A DNA stretch of 64,000 bases. Origin: Agrobacterium tumefaciens (GTDB lineage Bacteria; Pseudomonadota; Alphaproteobacteria; Rhizobiales; Rhizobiaceae). Below, piece by piece: positions 9,845 through 19,782 of this stretch (its first letter is position 1; every line of letters starts with the position of its first letter). The notes beneath the pieces are model-generated. The model ran no database searches and had not been told where the DNA came from. It worked only from the letters and a program-made list of their open reading frames with translations. The translations under genes were made by a program, and so were the position numbers. Location: the NCBI RefSeq assembly GCF_013318015.2, contig NZ_CP115841.1, positions 2,614,501-2,678,500 of the forward strand, given 5' to 3'.

Positions 9845-10816
9845 ATGGATTTCTTCGATATGCTGGTCAGCATTCTCGGCTCGACCATCCGTCTCACCAT
9901 CCCGCTTCTGTTTACGGCGCTTGCCGGGCTGTTTTCCGAACGCGCGGGCGTGTTCGATATCGGCCTTGAAGGCAAGATGCTGGCGGCAGCCTTTGCTTCG
10001 GCGTGTGTCGCCTATCTCACCGCAAATCCCTGGGCAGGCCTGCTTGCGGGCATCGCCGTCTCCATCCTGTTTTCGCTGATCCACGGCTTTGCCGTCATCA
10101 CAAATCGCGGCAACCAGATCGTTTCGGGCGTGGCGCTCAACTTCATTGCCGCCGGTCTGACGGTGGTTCTGGGGCAGGCGTGGTTCGGGCAGGGCGGGCG
10201 CACGCCGCAATTGCCGGGCGAAGGCCGTTTCGCACCGATCATCCTGCCTGGTGCGGATGCGATGCGCGAAGTGCCTTTCATCGGCCCGCTCTACGCCAAT
10301 GTCATTTCCGGCAACAATATCCTGACCTATCTCGCCTTTCTGGCGGTGCCGCTTTCCTGGTGGGTGCTTTACCGCACCCGTTTCGGCCTTCGCCTGCGCG
10401 CGGTGGGTGAAAATCCGGGCGCGGTCGATACGGCGGGCATTTCGGTGACATGGATGCGTTACCGCGCCGTCATCGTTGCCGGCTTCCTCTGCGGTTTTTC
10501 GGGCGCCTATCTCGCCGTCGCGCAATCGGCGGCCTTCATCGCCAACATGTCGGCCGGTAAGGGCTATATCGCACTCGCCGCGCTGATCTTCGCGAAATGG
10601 AAGCCGGTGCCGGTCATGTTCGCATGCCTGCTCTTCGGTTTCCTGGATGCTTTCGCCAACTTCATGCAGGGCAAATCCGTGCCGGGTATCGGTGAAGTGC
10701 CGGTGCAGATTTTCCAGGCCATGCCCTATATTCTGACCTGCATCCTGCTTGCCGGTTTCATCGGCGTCGCCAAGCCCCCCAAGGCCGGTGGCGTTGCCTA
10801 TGCGAAGGAGCGTTAA
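9845..10816 (+). CDS. Nucleoside ABC transporter permease, second subunit
   Basis: The 323-residue membrane protein is the second BPD_transp_2 permease of the importer. Conserved family blocks are LFSERAGVFDIGLEGKMLAA near residue 25 and the SAGKGYIALAALIFAKW block near residue 235. The cytoplasmic loop GLRLRAVGENPGAVDTAGI is where the ATPase is expected to dock. It is shorter than its partner by about 45 residues. The ribosome-binding site of cdd (AAGGAG) lies within its last codons, so translation of cdd is likely coupled to it. Confidence 0.93.
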   Translation: MDFFDMLVSILGSTIRLTIPLLFTALAGLFSERAGVFDIGLEGKMLAAAFASACVAYLTANPWAGLLAGIAVSILFSLIHGFAVITNRGNQIVSGVALNFIAAGLTVVLGQAWFGQGGRTPQLPGEGRFAPIILPGADAMREVPFIGPLYANVISGNNILTYLAFLAVPLSWWVLYRTRFGLRLRAVGENPGAVDTAGISVTWMRYRAVIVAGFLCGFSGAYLAVAQSAAFIANMSAGKGYIALAALIFAKWKPVPVMFACLLFGFLDAFANFMQGKSVPGIGEVPVQIFQAMPYILTCILLAGFIGVAKPPKAGGVAYAKER

Positions 10817-10820
10817 ATCC

Positions 10821-11225
10821 ATGTCCCGTGAACCAATGTCCCATCAGTTGTTCGAGGCAGCGGTGGAGGCCATGGCCTTTGCCCATGCGCCCTATTCGAA
10901 ATTCCCTGTCGGTGCGGCAATCCGCGCTGAAGACGGTAAGATCTACAAGGGCGCCAATATCGAGAACCTCTCCTTCCCTCAAGGCTGGTGCGCCGAGCCT
11001 TCGGCCATCAGCGCCATGATCATGGGTGGAGCAAAGAAGATAAGCGAGATCGCCGTCATCGCGGAAAAGCTTGCTCTTTGCCCGCCCTGCGGCGGCTGCC
11101 GGCAGAAGATCGCCGAATTCGCCTCGCCAGACACCAAGGTCTATCTCTGTGACGAAACCGGTGTTCAGAAAGTCATGACCATGGATGAACTTTTGCCCTT
11201 CAGCTTCAAGACCGAGCTGCCCTGA
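10821..11225 (+). CDS. cdd: Cytidine deaminase
   Basis: The enzyme converts cytidine and deoxycytidine to uridine and deoxyuridine. The 134-residue length fits the small tetrameric class with three zinc-binding cysteines. Visible motifs are NIENLSFPQGWCAEPSAI (with CAE, the zinc ligand and the catalytic Glu) and PPCGGCRQKIAEF (the other two zinc cysteines). It follows the importer permease by 4 bases, and its TGA shares one base with the ATG of the purine nucleoside phosphorylase gene. It acts in the cytoplasm on imported pyrimidine nucleosides. Confidence 0.96.
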   Translation: MSREPMSHQLFEAAVEAMAFAHAPYSKFPVGAAIRAEDGKIYKGANIENLSFPQGWCAEPSAISAMIMGGAKKISEIAVIAEKLALCPPCGGCRQKIAEFASPDTKVYLCDETGVQKVMTMDELLPFSFKTELP

Positions 11226-12025
11226 TGCCGGATACGCTGATCGATATTCTGGTGGAGCGTCTGAATGGCCTGATGCCGCGCATCGCCATCGTGCTGGGCT
11301 CAGGCCTGGGGTCGCTGGTGGACGAGGTCAGCGATGCGATCCGCGTGCCCTATGCCGAACTTCCCGGTTTCCCTGCAAGCGGCGTTTCTGGCCATGCGGG
11401 CGAGTTGGTGGCCGGATATCTCGGTGGCGAGCCGGTGATGATGCTGTCCGGCCGGGTGCACTATTACGAAAAAGGCGATCCGGCCGCCATGCGCGCGGTC
11501 ATTGAGGCGCTCGCCGGTCTTGGCGTGCAGTCGCTCATCCTCACCAATTCTGCAGGCTCGGTCAGGCAGGACATACCGCCCGGCTCGGTCATGCAGATCA
11601 CCGATCATATCAATTATTCCGGCATGAACCCGCTGATTGGCGAAGAGAGCGACAACCGCTTCGTCGGCATGACCACGGCTTATGATCCAGACCTGATGCT
11701 CGCCATGCGTAATGCCGCGATCCGCGCGACGGTGCCCTTGTTCGGCGGCGTCTATATGTGGTTTTCCGGCCCGAGCTTCGAAACGCCGGCGGAAATCCGC
11801 ATGGCGCGGCTGCTGGGTGCGGATGCCGTCGGCATGTCCACCGTGCCGGAAGTCATCCTCGCCCGCTTTTTCGGGATGCGCGTTGCCGCCGCATCGGTTA
11901 TTACCAATTACGGTGCCGGCATGACTGGCGCTGAACTGAGCCATGAGGAAACCAAGGACATGGCCCCGGTGGGCGGCAAGAGGCTTGCCGCCATCTTGAA
12001 AGAAATGATCGCAGGAGGAGCGTGA
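11225..12025 (+). CDS. Purine nucleoside phosphorylase (PNP/MTAP family, trimeric type)
   Basis: It splits purine (deoxy)ribonucleosides with phosphate into a free base and (deoxy)ribose-1-phosphate. The 266-residue protein has the family's phosphate-binding motifs: VLGSGLGSLVDE near the start, SGHAGELVAGYL, and LSGRVHYYEKGD. The ribose and base site segments LTNSAGS and GVYMWFSGPSFETPAEIRM are also present, as is the ADAVGMSTVPEVI block. It overlaps cdd by one base and deoC's upstream region directly. The trimeric type usually prefers inosine and guanosine, which fits with adenosine deaminase being encoded nearby. Confidence 0.94.
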   Translation: MPDTLIDILVERLNGLMPRIAIVLGSGLGSLVDEVSDAIRVPYAELPGFPASGVSGHAGELVAGYLGGEPVMMLSGRVHYYEKGDPAAMRAVIEALAGLGVQSLILTNSAGSVRQDIPPGSVMQITDHINYSGMNPLIGEESDNRFVGMTTAYDPDLMLAMRNAAIRATVPLFGGVYMWFSGPSFETPAEIRMARLLGADAVGMSTVPEVILARFFGMRVAAASVITNYGAGMTGAELSHEETKDMAPVGGKRLAAILKEMIAGGA

Positions 12026-12027
12026 CC

Positions 12028-12797
12028 ATGGAACTCCAGCGTCCGCGCGAAGCGGCTGCCCTGACACTATCCTTGCTGGACCTGACCAACCTCAAGGAAG
12101 ACTGCACGCCCGAGCAGATTGCTGCTTTGTGCCAGAGGGCTCATACCGAATACGGCAATACCGCCGCGATCTGCATCTGGCCGCGTTTCGTCGCCCAGGC
12201 GCGTGCCGCTTTCGGAAAAGACCATGCGATCCGTATCGCCACGGTCGTCAATTTTCCGTCGGGCGATCTGGATGTTGCGACCGTGGTGGCGGAGACCGAG
12301 GCGGCTATCCGCGACGGTGCCGACGAAATCGATCTGGTCATCCCCTATCGTAAGTTCATAGCAGGCGATGAAACGGCTGTTTCCGAGATGGTGGCTGCCG
12401 TACGCAAGGTCTGCGTCGCACCCGTTCTTCTCAAGGTCATTCTCGAAACCGGCGAGCTGAAGGACAAGGCTCTCATTCGTCGTGCTTCCGAACTCGCCAT
12501 TGCCGAAGGGGCCGATTTCATCAAGACCTCAACAGGCAAGGTCGCCATCAACGCCACGCTGGAAGCCGCCGATATCATGTTGCAGGCGATCCGCGACAGC
12601 AGGCAGAAGGTGGGCTTCAAGCCTGCCGGCGGTGTCGGCACGGTGGAAGACGCCACGCTTTATCTGCGGCTGGCGGAAACAATCATGGCGCCCGACTGGG
12701 CCATGCCGTCCACGTTCCGCTTCGGCGCTTCCGGCGTTCTCGATGATGTCCTGAACGTGCTGGCCGGTGGCGAACCGGCCAAGGCCGCCAGCGGGTA

Positions 12798-12801
<4 letters not shown>
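12028..12801 (+). CDS. deoC: Deoxyribose-phosphate aldolase
   Basis: DeoC cleaves 2-deoxyribose-5-phosphate to glyceraldehyde-3-phosphate and acetaldehyde by a class I (Schiff base) mechanism. In this 257-residue protein the Schiff-base lysine is in FIKTSTGK and the upstream lysine lies in VLLKVILETGEL, with the TIM-barrel phosphate block GFKPAGGVGT. I place the start at the ATG at 12028, seven bases after AGGAGGAG, rather than the GTG at 12022 that overlaps the previous stop. Its TGA is shared with the TTG start of deoA. Confidence 0.95.
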
Positions 12802-14106
<1,305 letters not shown>

Positions 14107-14114
<8 letters not shown>

Positions 14115-14628
14115 CCAGCCTCATTTCGCCACCCGATACCTTGAATGACGATAGTTGTTTCAGGAAGCTCATGCCAACAAGCATGTTGCTCAACGCATTA
14201 TCTTTCAGCACCATGGCGTCAACATTCTGAACGCGGATCGTGCCGATTTCCACCCGGTCGAGCTTTAGATAGGCCGCCATGGTCTGGCCGTTGGCGGTTG
14301 AGATCGGATATTTGAAATCGAGGCTGTTGACGCCGAAACCGAGCCGCCGGGCGATCGTCTCATTGATGGCAACCATGGAGGCGCCGGTATCGACAAGCCC
14401 GTCGAAAGATTTACCGTTGATACGGAAGGCGGCGTTGAAGTGGCCGCGTGCGTCCGCTTTCAGATTGACGCCACCAAGCGAAACGGGCTCCGGTTTGACG
14501 GCTTCCGATTTGACTTCGGCTTTTTCCACCTTGGCTTCCGGGCGCGGCTGAAATTTTTCCACCAGCGCCGGAATCTGCGTGGCGCTGACCGAAAGACCGA
14601 TAAGCAGAAAAATCGTACGCGCCAGCAA
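14107..14628 (-). CDS. Retropepsin-like (clan AA) aspartic protease, membrane-anchored
   Basis: The 173-residue protein starts with a hydrophobic segment (ARTIFLLIGLSVSATQIPAL) that should be a signal anchor. It is followed by a charged linker rich in Lys and Glu, then a single retropepsin fold. The catalytic motif is GLVDTGASMVAI near residue 80, and a second-half block ISTANGQTMAAYLKLDRVEIG is present. The single D-T-G per chain implies a homodimer with the active site in the periplasm. Its substrate is unknown. It overlaps deoA convergently. Confidence 0.85.
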
Positions 14629-14762
14629 GTCGTCGCTCCTGAGAAGGCAGGGTTATCCCTATGCAGAATAGACGCAAAACGTGCTGAAATCTTAAAAGAA
14701 AAAGCCATTCGCCGCTTGTTGGTCGGCGAATGGCTCAAACGGTTAAGCGATGATGAACGGTG

Positions 14763-15392
14763 TTATTTCGTGCCGTACATGCGGTCGCCCGCATCGCCGA
14801 GGCCGGGAACGATATAACCCTTTTCATTCAGCTGCTTGTCGATTGCGGCAGTATAGATCGGCACATCGGGATGCGCTTCACGGAAATTCTTGATGCCTTC
14901 GGGTGCAGCCAGCAGACACAGGAAGCGGATGTTCTTCGCGCCCCGCTCTTTCAGCTTTTCAACCGCAGCGATGGAGGAATTGCCGGTCGCCAGCATTGGA
15001 TCGACGACGATGATAAGGCGGGCATCGAGGCTTTCGGGAGCCTTGAAGTAATATTCGACCGCCTCCAGCGTATCGTGATCGCGATACACACCGATATGCG
15101 CAACACGCGCCGAAGGCACGAGTTCGAGCATGCCTTCCAGAAGGCCGTTGCCGGCACGCAGGATGGAGGCGAAAACCAGCTTCTTGCCCTCCAGCACCGG
15201 AGCCTCGATGGTTTCGAGCGGCGTATCGATGGTTTCCATCGTCATTTCAAGGTCGCGCGTCACTTCATAGCAGAGCAGCGTCGAGATTTCCCTGAGCAGG
15301 CGGCGGAAGCCGGCTGTCGAGGTTTCCTTCTTGCGCATGATGGTAAGTTTGTGCCGCACCAGCGGATGTTCGATGACTGTGACGCCGTCCAT
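14763..15392 (-). CDS. upp: Uracil phosphoribosyltransferase
   Basis: Upp makes UMP from uracil and PRPP. The 209-residue protein has the PRPP-binding loop [14 protein letters not shown] near residues 130-143. It also has the conserved [23 protein letters not shown] block and the uracil-binding tail [17 protein letters not shown]. It salvages the uracil released by the phosphorylases encoded on the other strand. It lies 96 bases downstream of add on the minus strand, so it may be the last gene of a deoB-add-upp unit. Confidence 0.97.
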   Translation of the reverse strand: MDGVTVIEHPLVRHKLTIMRKKETSTAGFRRLLREISTLLCYEVTRDLEMTMETIDTPLETIEAPVLEGKKLVFASILRAGNGLLEGMLELVPSARVAHIGVYRDHDTLEAVEYYFKAPESLDARLIIVVDPMLATGNSSIAAVEKLKERGAKNIRFLCLLAAPEGIKNFREAHPDVPIYTAAIDKQLNEKGYIVPGLGDAGDRMYGTK

Positions 15393-15488
15393 GAAACTGG
15401 CCTTCCTTTTTTATCCTGTGCCCCTGTAATTCACCGAAAGCAGGCTTTTCGCAAGCCTTCTTCGCGGTTTTACCCCGCCAACCGATGC

Positions 15489-16466
15489 CTAGTGGCTATC
15501 GAGTTTCGCAAGCAGCCGGGCGCGTGTGACTTCATCCACAAAGGCGCTTTCCAGTGCGGTTCGGGTCATGCAGTTGATCTCGGCATCGCTGAAACCGAAA
15601 GCATCCGCAGCCAGCGCATATTCCCGGGCAAGCGAGGTAAAGAAGAATGGCGGATCGTCGGAACTGATGCAGACGCGCACCCCGGCATCGCGCAACGCCC
15701 TCAGCGGATGGCTGCCGAAATCGGGATAAACGTTGAGCGCGATATTTGATCCGGGGCAGACCTCAAGCACTGTTCCCGCCTCAACCAGCCAGGCGACGAG
15801 AGCGGCGTCTTCGATGGCGCGCACGCCATGGCCGATGCGCGACGGCTTTACGAGGTCGAGCGCATCGACGACGCTTTCCGGTCCGCAGACCTCACCCGCA
15901 TGGATGGTCAGCCCAAGGCCGGCATCGCGGGCAATGTCGAAGGCGCGTGCATAATCGGCGACGCGGCCCATGCGCTCCTCGCCCGCCATGTTGAAACCGG
16001 TCACCAGCGGGTGTTTCGTCCGTGCTGCATATTCAGCCGCCGCAATGACCCGTTCAGGACCGAAATGCCGCTCGCCGGTCACGATGATGCGGGTTTCGAT
16101 ACCGGTCTTTTCTTTCGCGATCCGGATGCCCTCGGCGATACCGGAGAGATAGGCGTCAGCGCCGAGCCCGATGCGGTCGCCATGATCGGGCGAGATGATG
16201 AGCTCGCTATAGATCGTATTGGCCTCGGCAAGTTCGGTCAGATAGGTTTGCGTCAGAACCGCATAGTCCTCATCGGTCTTGAACACCTGCGCCACCGCAT
16301 CGTAGCACTGGATGAATTGCGCAAAATCCGACCAGACGTACTGGCCGTCGCGCAGAAAGCTACTGGTGTCTATGCCGTATTTCTCGGCCTGTTTTGCGAC
16401 GAGGGCAGGGGGTGCCGCACCTTCCAGGTGGCAGTGAATTTCCGCTTTCAGCAAATGCGATGTCAA
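15489..16466 (-). CDS. add: Adenosine deaminase
   Basis: It deaminates adenosine and deoxyadenosine to the inosine forms that the trimeric phosphorylase can use. The 325-residue protein has the zinc ligands in AEIHCHLEG near the start, the GLTIHAGE motif (catalytic Glu), IGHGVRA and the final SSDDPPFF. I choose the TTG at 16466, seven bases after GGAG, giving [13 protein letters not shown]. Longer readings into deoB have no support. The TTG overlaps the deoB stop as TTGA, the same form of coupling as at deoC-deoA. Confidence 0.95.
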   Translation of the reverse strand: MTSHLLKAEIHCHLEGAAPPALVAKQAEKYGIDTSSFLRDGQYVWSDFAQFIQCYDAVAQVFKTDEDYAVLTQTYLTELAEANTIYSELIISPDHGDRIGLGADAYLSGIAEGIRIAKEKTGIETRIIVTGERHFGPERVIAAAEYAARTKHPLVTGFNMAGEERMGRVADYARAFDIARDAGLGLTIHAGEVCGPESVVDALDLVKPSRIGHGVRAIEDAALVAWLVEAGTVLEVCPGSNIALNVYPDFGSHPLRALRDAGVRVCISSDDPPFFFTSLAREYALAADAFGFSDAEINCMTRTALESAFVDEVTRARLLAKLDSH

Positions 16467-17683
16467 ATGAAGCTCCTGCCGTGCGAACCGGCCTCGATTC
16501 CTAGATGGTGGGCGATGCTTTCGCCGATGTCGGCGTAGCTTGAACGAATGCCGACATCGCGGGAGCGGATGCCCGGCCCGAATGCCATGATCGGCACTCT
16601 TTCCCGTGTATGGTCCGTGCCCCGCCATGTGGGATCGCAACCATGGTCAGCGGTAAGAATGGCGATGTCGCCCGGCGCCATTTTGCGATGGATTTCCGGA
16701 ATGCGCGCATCGAAGGCTTCAAGCGCCGCCGCATAACCGGCAACATCGCGTCGATGGCCGTAGAGCATGTCGAAATCGACGAAATTGGTGAAGACAAGAT
16801 CGCCGTTTTCGGCTTCGTCAATAGCGTGCAGCGTTGCATCCATCAGGGCGCTGTTGCCATTTGCCTTGATGACGCGCGAGACACCCTTGTGGGCATAGAT
16901 ATCGCCGATCTTGCCGATCGCGTGCACTTTCCTGCCAGCCTCCACAAGGCGGTCGAGCAACGTCGGTTCGGGCGGCGGAACGGAGAAATCGCGGCGGTTG
17001 CCGGTGCGTTCGAAGGTTGCGACCGTCTCGCCGATGAAGGGACGGGCAATGACACGGCCGATATTCAGCGGATCGAGTAGCTTGCGCACCGTCTCGCAGA
17101 GCGTGACGAGCCGCTGCAATCCGAAATGGGCCTCGTGCGCGGCGATCTGGAACACGGAATCGGATGAGGTGTAGCAGATTGGCTTGCCGCTCCTGATATG
17201 CTCTTCGCCAAACGTTGCGATGATCTCGGTGCCGGAAGCGTGGCAGTTGCCGAGAATGCCTGGAATATCCGCTTGCGTGCAGATGGCTTCCACCAGTTCG
17301 GGAGAAAAGGCGTCGCCTTCTGTCGGGAAGTAGCCCCAGTCGAAGGTGACGGGCGTGCCCGCGATCTCCCAATGGCCTGAGGGCGTATCCTTGCCCTTCG
17401 ATATTTCGCTGGCAGAGCCATGCAGGCCGAAAATACGCTCCGGCGGCTCCATGCCGGCGGGAATGTCGCCACTTGATTGTCGTGCAATCTCCAGAAGACC
17501 AAGCGAAGACATGTTGGGCAGCTTCAGCGGACCCGCCCGAAGGCCCGGCCTGTCGGCAGCACCTGCCGCGCAGAATTCGGCGATATGACCGAGCGTATTG
17601 GCGCCGAGGTCGCCATAATGCTCCGCGTCAGGCGCACCGCCGACACCGAAGGAATCCAGAACGAGAAGAAATGCTCTTGCCAT
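16463..17683 (-). CDS. deoB: Phosphopentomutase
   Basis: DeoB interconverts (deoxy)ribose-1-phosphate and 5-phosphate, linking the phosphorylases to DeoC. The 406-residue protein is of the alkaline phosphatase-like superfamily. Visible metal and active-site motifs are [17 protein letters not shown] at the start, [19 protein letters not shown], and [12 protein letters not shown]. Its last 4 bases overlap the TTG of add. It is the first gene of the minus-strand salvage unit; about 110 bases without a gene follow upstream of it. Confidence 0.97.
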   Translation of the reverse strand: MARAFLLVLDSFGVGGAPDAEHYGDLGANTLGHIAEFCAAGAADRPGLRAGPLKLPNMSSLGLLEIARQSSGDIPAGMEPPERIFGLHGSASEISKGKDTPSGHWEIAGTPVTFDWGYFPTEGDAFSPELVEAICTQADIPGILGNCHASGTEIIATFGEEHIRSGKPICYTSSDSVFQIAAHEAHFGLQRLVTLCETVRKLLDPLNIGRVIARPFIGETVATFERTGNRRDFSVPPPEPTLLDRLVEAGRKVHAIGKIGDIYAHKGVSRVIKANGNSALMDATLHAIDEAENGDLVFTNFVDFDMLYGHRRDVAGYAAALEAFDARIPEIHRKMAPGDIAILTADHGCDPTWRGTDHTRERVPIMAFGPGIRSRDVGIRSSYADIGESIAHHLGIEAGSHGRSFI

Positions 17684-17797
17684 AACTCACCGAAACGAAA
17701 ATGCGCCGACGGGCAATGTCAGGCCGAGCTGTCGTTATAGATCAGCAAAACGTGAAGAAGGAAGTGATTTTATGAACCATCCGGTAAAACCGGCTGT

Positions 17798-18568
17798 TCA
17801 ATCCTCTTTCCGTTTCGATTTCGGCGCGTTGAGATTGCGCAGCACGTACCATCCAGCGGCAATTACCATGGCCGCCAGAATGTACCATGTGATGGCGTAG
17901 GACAGGTGGTTGTTGGGGAAGGTGAGCATGGTCTTGCCGCCGACCGGTAGGCCACCCGGATTGGGCGTCGCATCGGCATCGACATAAAAGGGCGCCACGC
18001 CGGAAAGGCCGGATGCCTGCGATATCTGCCGGATATTGCGGGAGTACCAGCGCCGATTTGCCGGATCGTTGGTTCGAAGGAAAAGCCCGCCGGTTTCTGA
18101 CGCGCGCATCAGCCCGACGATCTCGACCTGCCCGCTTGGCTCCCCTTCCCGGCGCGAGGATGGATCGCGTTTGTCGGAAGGCACGAAGCCGCGATTGACG
18201 ATGATATTCGATCCGTCATCGCGTCTCAGCGGCGTCATCACCCAGTAGCCGGGCCCGAGATCGCTGACCGTATAGACCTGGACCTCCTTGTCGTTGAGGA
18301 GGGTGCCGGACAGTTTCACGCGGCGATATTCATACTCTGCGGGATCGGCAAGGGCCGGCCATTCGCGGGCTGCCGGTGCATCCACAGGTGCGGCATGGGC
18401 GCGAGCTTCGACGCGTTCGATGAGATCGAGCTTCCAGAAGAGGCGTTGAACCTGCCATGTTCCAAGCGCCAGCAGGAAGCCTGTCAGTACAATAGTCAGA
18501 AGCAGGACGACGATTGCTGCGGGGCGGACGCGTCGCGTGTGCGGGGCGGTTGTCGACGGATCGGTCAT
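17798..18568 (-). CDS. SURF1 family protein (oxidase assembly)
   Basis: The 256-residue protein has the SURF1 topology: an N-terminal membrane helix (IVVLLLTIVLTGFLLALGTW), a periplasmic domain, and a C-terminal helix (YAITWYILAAMVIAAGWYVL). Family motifs are LGTWQVQRLFWKLDLIERVE, VNRGFVPSDKR and the NNHLSYAITWY segment. SURF1 proteins help insert haem into haem-copper oxidases. Its place after cyoD on the same strand suggests it serves the bo-type oxidase, although two hairpins lie between them. Confidence 0.93.
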   Translation of the reverse strand: MTDPSTTAPHTRRVRPAAIVVLLLTIVLTGFLLALGTWQVQRLFWKLDLIERVEARAHAAPVDAPAAREWPALADPAEYEYRRVKLSGTLLNDKEVQVYTVSDLGPGYWVMTPLRRDDGSNIIVNRGFVPSDKRDPSSRREGEPSGQVEIVGLMRASETGGLFLRTNDPANRRWYSRNIRQISQASGLSGVAPFYVDADATPNPGGLPVGGKTMLTFPNNHLSYAITWYILAAMVIAAGWYVLRNLNAPKSKRKED

Positions 18569-18645
18569 GGTTTCACAGTCCTTGCAAGGCCATGCGGTTT
18601 GCTACGGCAACACTGTCGGCTGTCGGCATCCGGGTCTTCCAGCAA

Positions 18646-18683
18646 ATAACCCCATAAATCGCGCCGACGATTCATGGGGTTAT
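18646..18683. terminator. Inverted repeat between cyoD and SURF1
   Basis: A perfect 10-bp inverted repeat, ATAACCCCAT (18646-18655) and ATGGGGTTAT (18674-18683), is separated by 18 bases; short CAGC/GCTG flanks extend the pairing. It is about 80 bases upstream of the SURF1 start on the minus strand. It has no T run, so it may be an mRNA hairpin or a protein-binding site rather than a terminator. Confidence 0.35.
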
Positions 18684-18715
18684 GCGCTGCGGGATCGTGT
18701 GCTGGCGCAGAAAGC

Positions 18716-18739
18716 GGCCTGCCGGAAATCCGGCAGGCC
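18716..18739 (-). terminator. Hairpin after cyoD
   Basis: A perfect 10-bp stem, GGCCTGCCGG (18716-18725) and CCGGCAGGCC (18730-18739), closes an AAAT loop 17 bases after the cyoD stop. The following minus-strand sequence has only a short T run (CTTTCT), so it is a strong hairpin with weak terminator character. It may attenuate read-through into SURF1 or stabilise the cyoABCD message. Confidence 0.6.
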
Positions 18740-18755
18740 GTTGATCTATGGTTGC

Positions 18756-19151
18756 TCAGGGCAGGTTTTTCACATCCTCGATGTGCAGCGGCATCATGTT
18801 CTTGTTCATGTTGTACATGACCCAGAGTGAGCCGGAGAGCGTGATCAGCAGCACCACGACGGTGAAGATCAGCGCCATGAAGGTCCAGCCGCCTTCGGAT
18901 TTGGTGTCCATGTGCAGGAAGTAGATCATGTGCACGAAGATCTGGATGACGCCGAGACCCATGATCGCGATGACCAGCAGCGTCTTGTTTTCAAGAACGT
19001 CGCCCATGACCAGCCAGAACGGGATCGCCGTCAGGATGACCGACAGGACGAAGCCGATCATGTAGCTTTTGAACGTGCCGTGGCTGGCGCCATCATGGTG
19101 ATGATGGTCGTCGCCATGCGCGTCGTGGTGTGCGTGTGCTTCGGAACTCAT
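18756..19151 (-). CDS. cyoD: Cytochrome o ubiquinol oxidase subunit IV
   Basis: The 131-residue protein has a histidine-rich head (HAHHDAHGDDHHHHDGASHG) and then the CyoD domain with three membrane helices, including SYMIGFVLSVILTAIPFW and MGLGVIQIFVHMIYFLHMD. It stabilises the CuB site of the oxidase. The histidine-rich head is longer than in the enterobacterial protein and could bind metal. The ATG at 19151 shares one base with the cyoC stop, so translation is coupled. Confidence 0.96.
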   Translation of the reverse strand: MSSEAHAHHDAHGDDHHHHDGASHGTFKSYMIGFVLSVILTAIPFWLVMGDVLENKTLLVIAIMGLGVIQIFVHMIYFLHMDTKSEGGWTFMALIFTVVVLLITLSGSLWVMYNMNKNMMPLHIEDVKNLP

Positions 19152-19777
19152 CAAAGAACTCCCATGAGATAAACGAAGGAAAAGACGCCGATCCAGATGA
19201 CGTCAAGGAAGTGCCAGAACATCGACAGGCACATCAGGCGACGCTTGTTTGCGGCGATCAGACCATGTTTTGCGACTTGGAACATCAGTGTGACGAGCCA
19301 GATCACGCCGAAGGTGACGTGCAGACCGTGCGTACCAACCAGCGCGAAGAAGGCGGAAAGGAACGCCGAACGCTGTGGACCTGCACCTTCTTCGATCAGG
19401 TGATGGAACTCGTAAAGTTCCACGGCGAGGAAGGCGAGACCGAAGAGACCGGTGATGCCGAGCCAGATCAGCGTCGTCTTCACCTTCTGCTTTTCCATTT
19501 CCAGCATGGCGAAGCCATAGGTGATGGAAGAGAAAAGCAGGAAAGCGGTGTTGATCGCCACAAGCTTCAGATCGAACAGATCTGCGCCCGAAGGGCCGGC
19601 CGCGTAGTTGCGGCCGACAACGGCATAGGTGGCAAACAGCGTTGCGAAGATGAGGCAGTCGCTCATCAGATAGAGCCAGAAGCCCAGCGAGGTGCCGTTC
19701 TCCGGATGGTGGTCTTCTTTCAGGTAGAAGACCGGTGTTTCCGCGCCCGCGGCGCTTTGTGCAGGTGTATGAGCCAT
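19151..19777 (-). CDS. cyoC: Cytochrome o ubiquinol oxidase subunit III
   Basis: This 208-residue haem-copper oxidase subunit III is of the short quinol-oxidase type with five membrane helices. Conserved pieces are GFWLYLMSDCLIFATLFATY, YGFAMLEMEKQK and the HGLHVTFGVIWLVTLM helix. I choose the ATG at 19777 (MAHTPAQSAAG) because the upstream reading frame lies inside the end of cyoB. It is separated from cyoB by 5 bases and overlaps cyoD. Confidence 0.96.
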   Translation of the reverse strand: MAHTPAQSAAGAETPVFYLKEDHHPENGTSLGFWLYLMSDCLIFATLFATYAVVGRNYAAGPSGADLFDLKLVAINTAFLLFSSITYGFAMLEMEKQKVKTTLIWLGITGLFGLAFLAVELYEFHHLIEEGAGPQRSAFLSAFFALVGTHGLHVTFGVIWLVTLMFQVAKHGLIAANKRRLMCLSMFWHFLDVIWIGVFSFVYLMGVL

Positions 19778-19782
19778 ATTCG

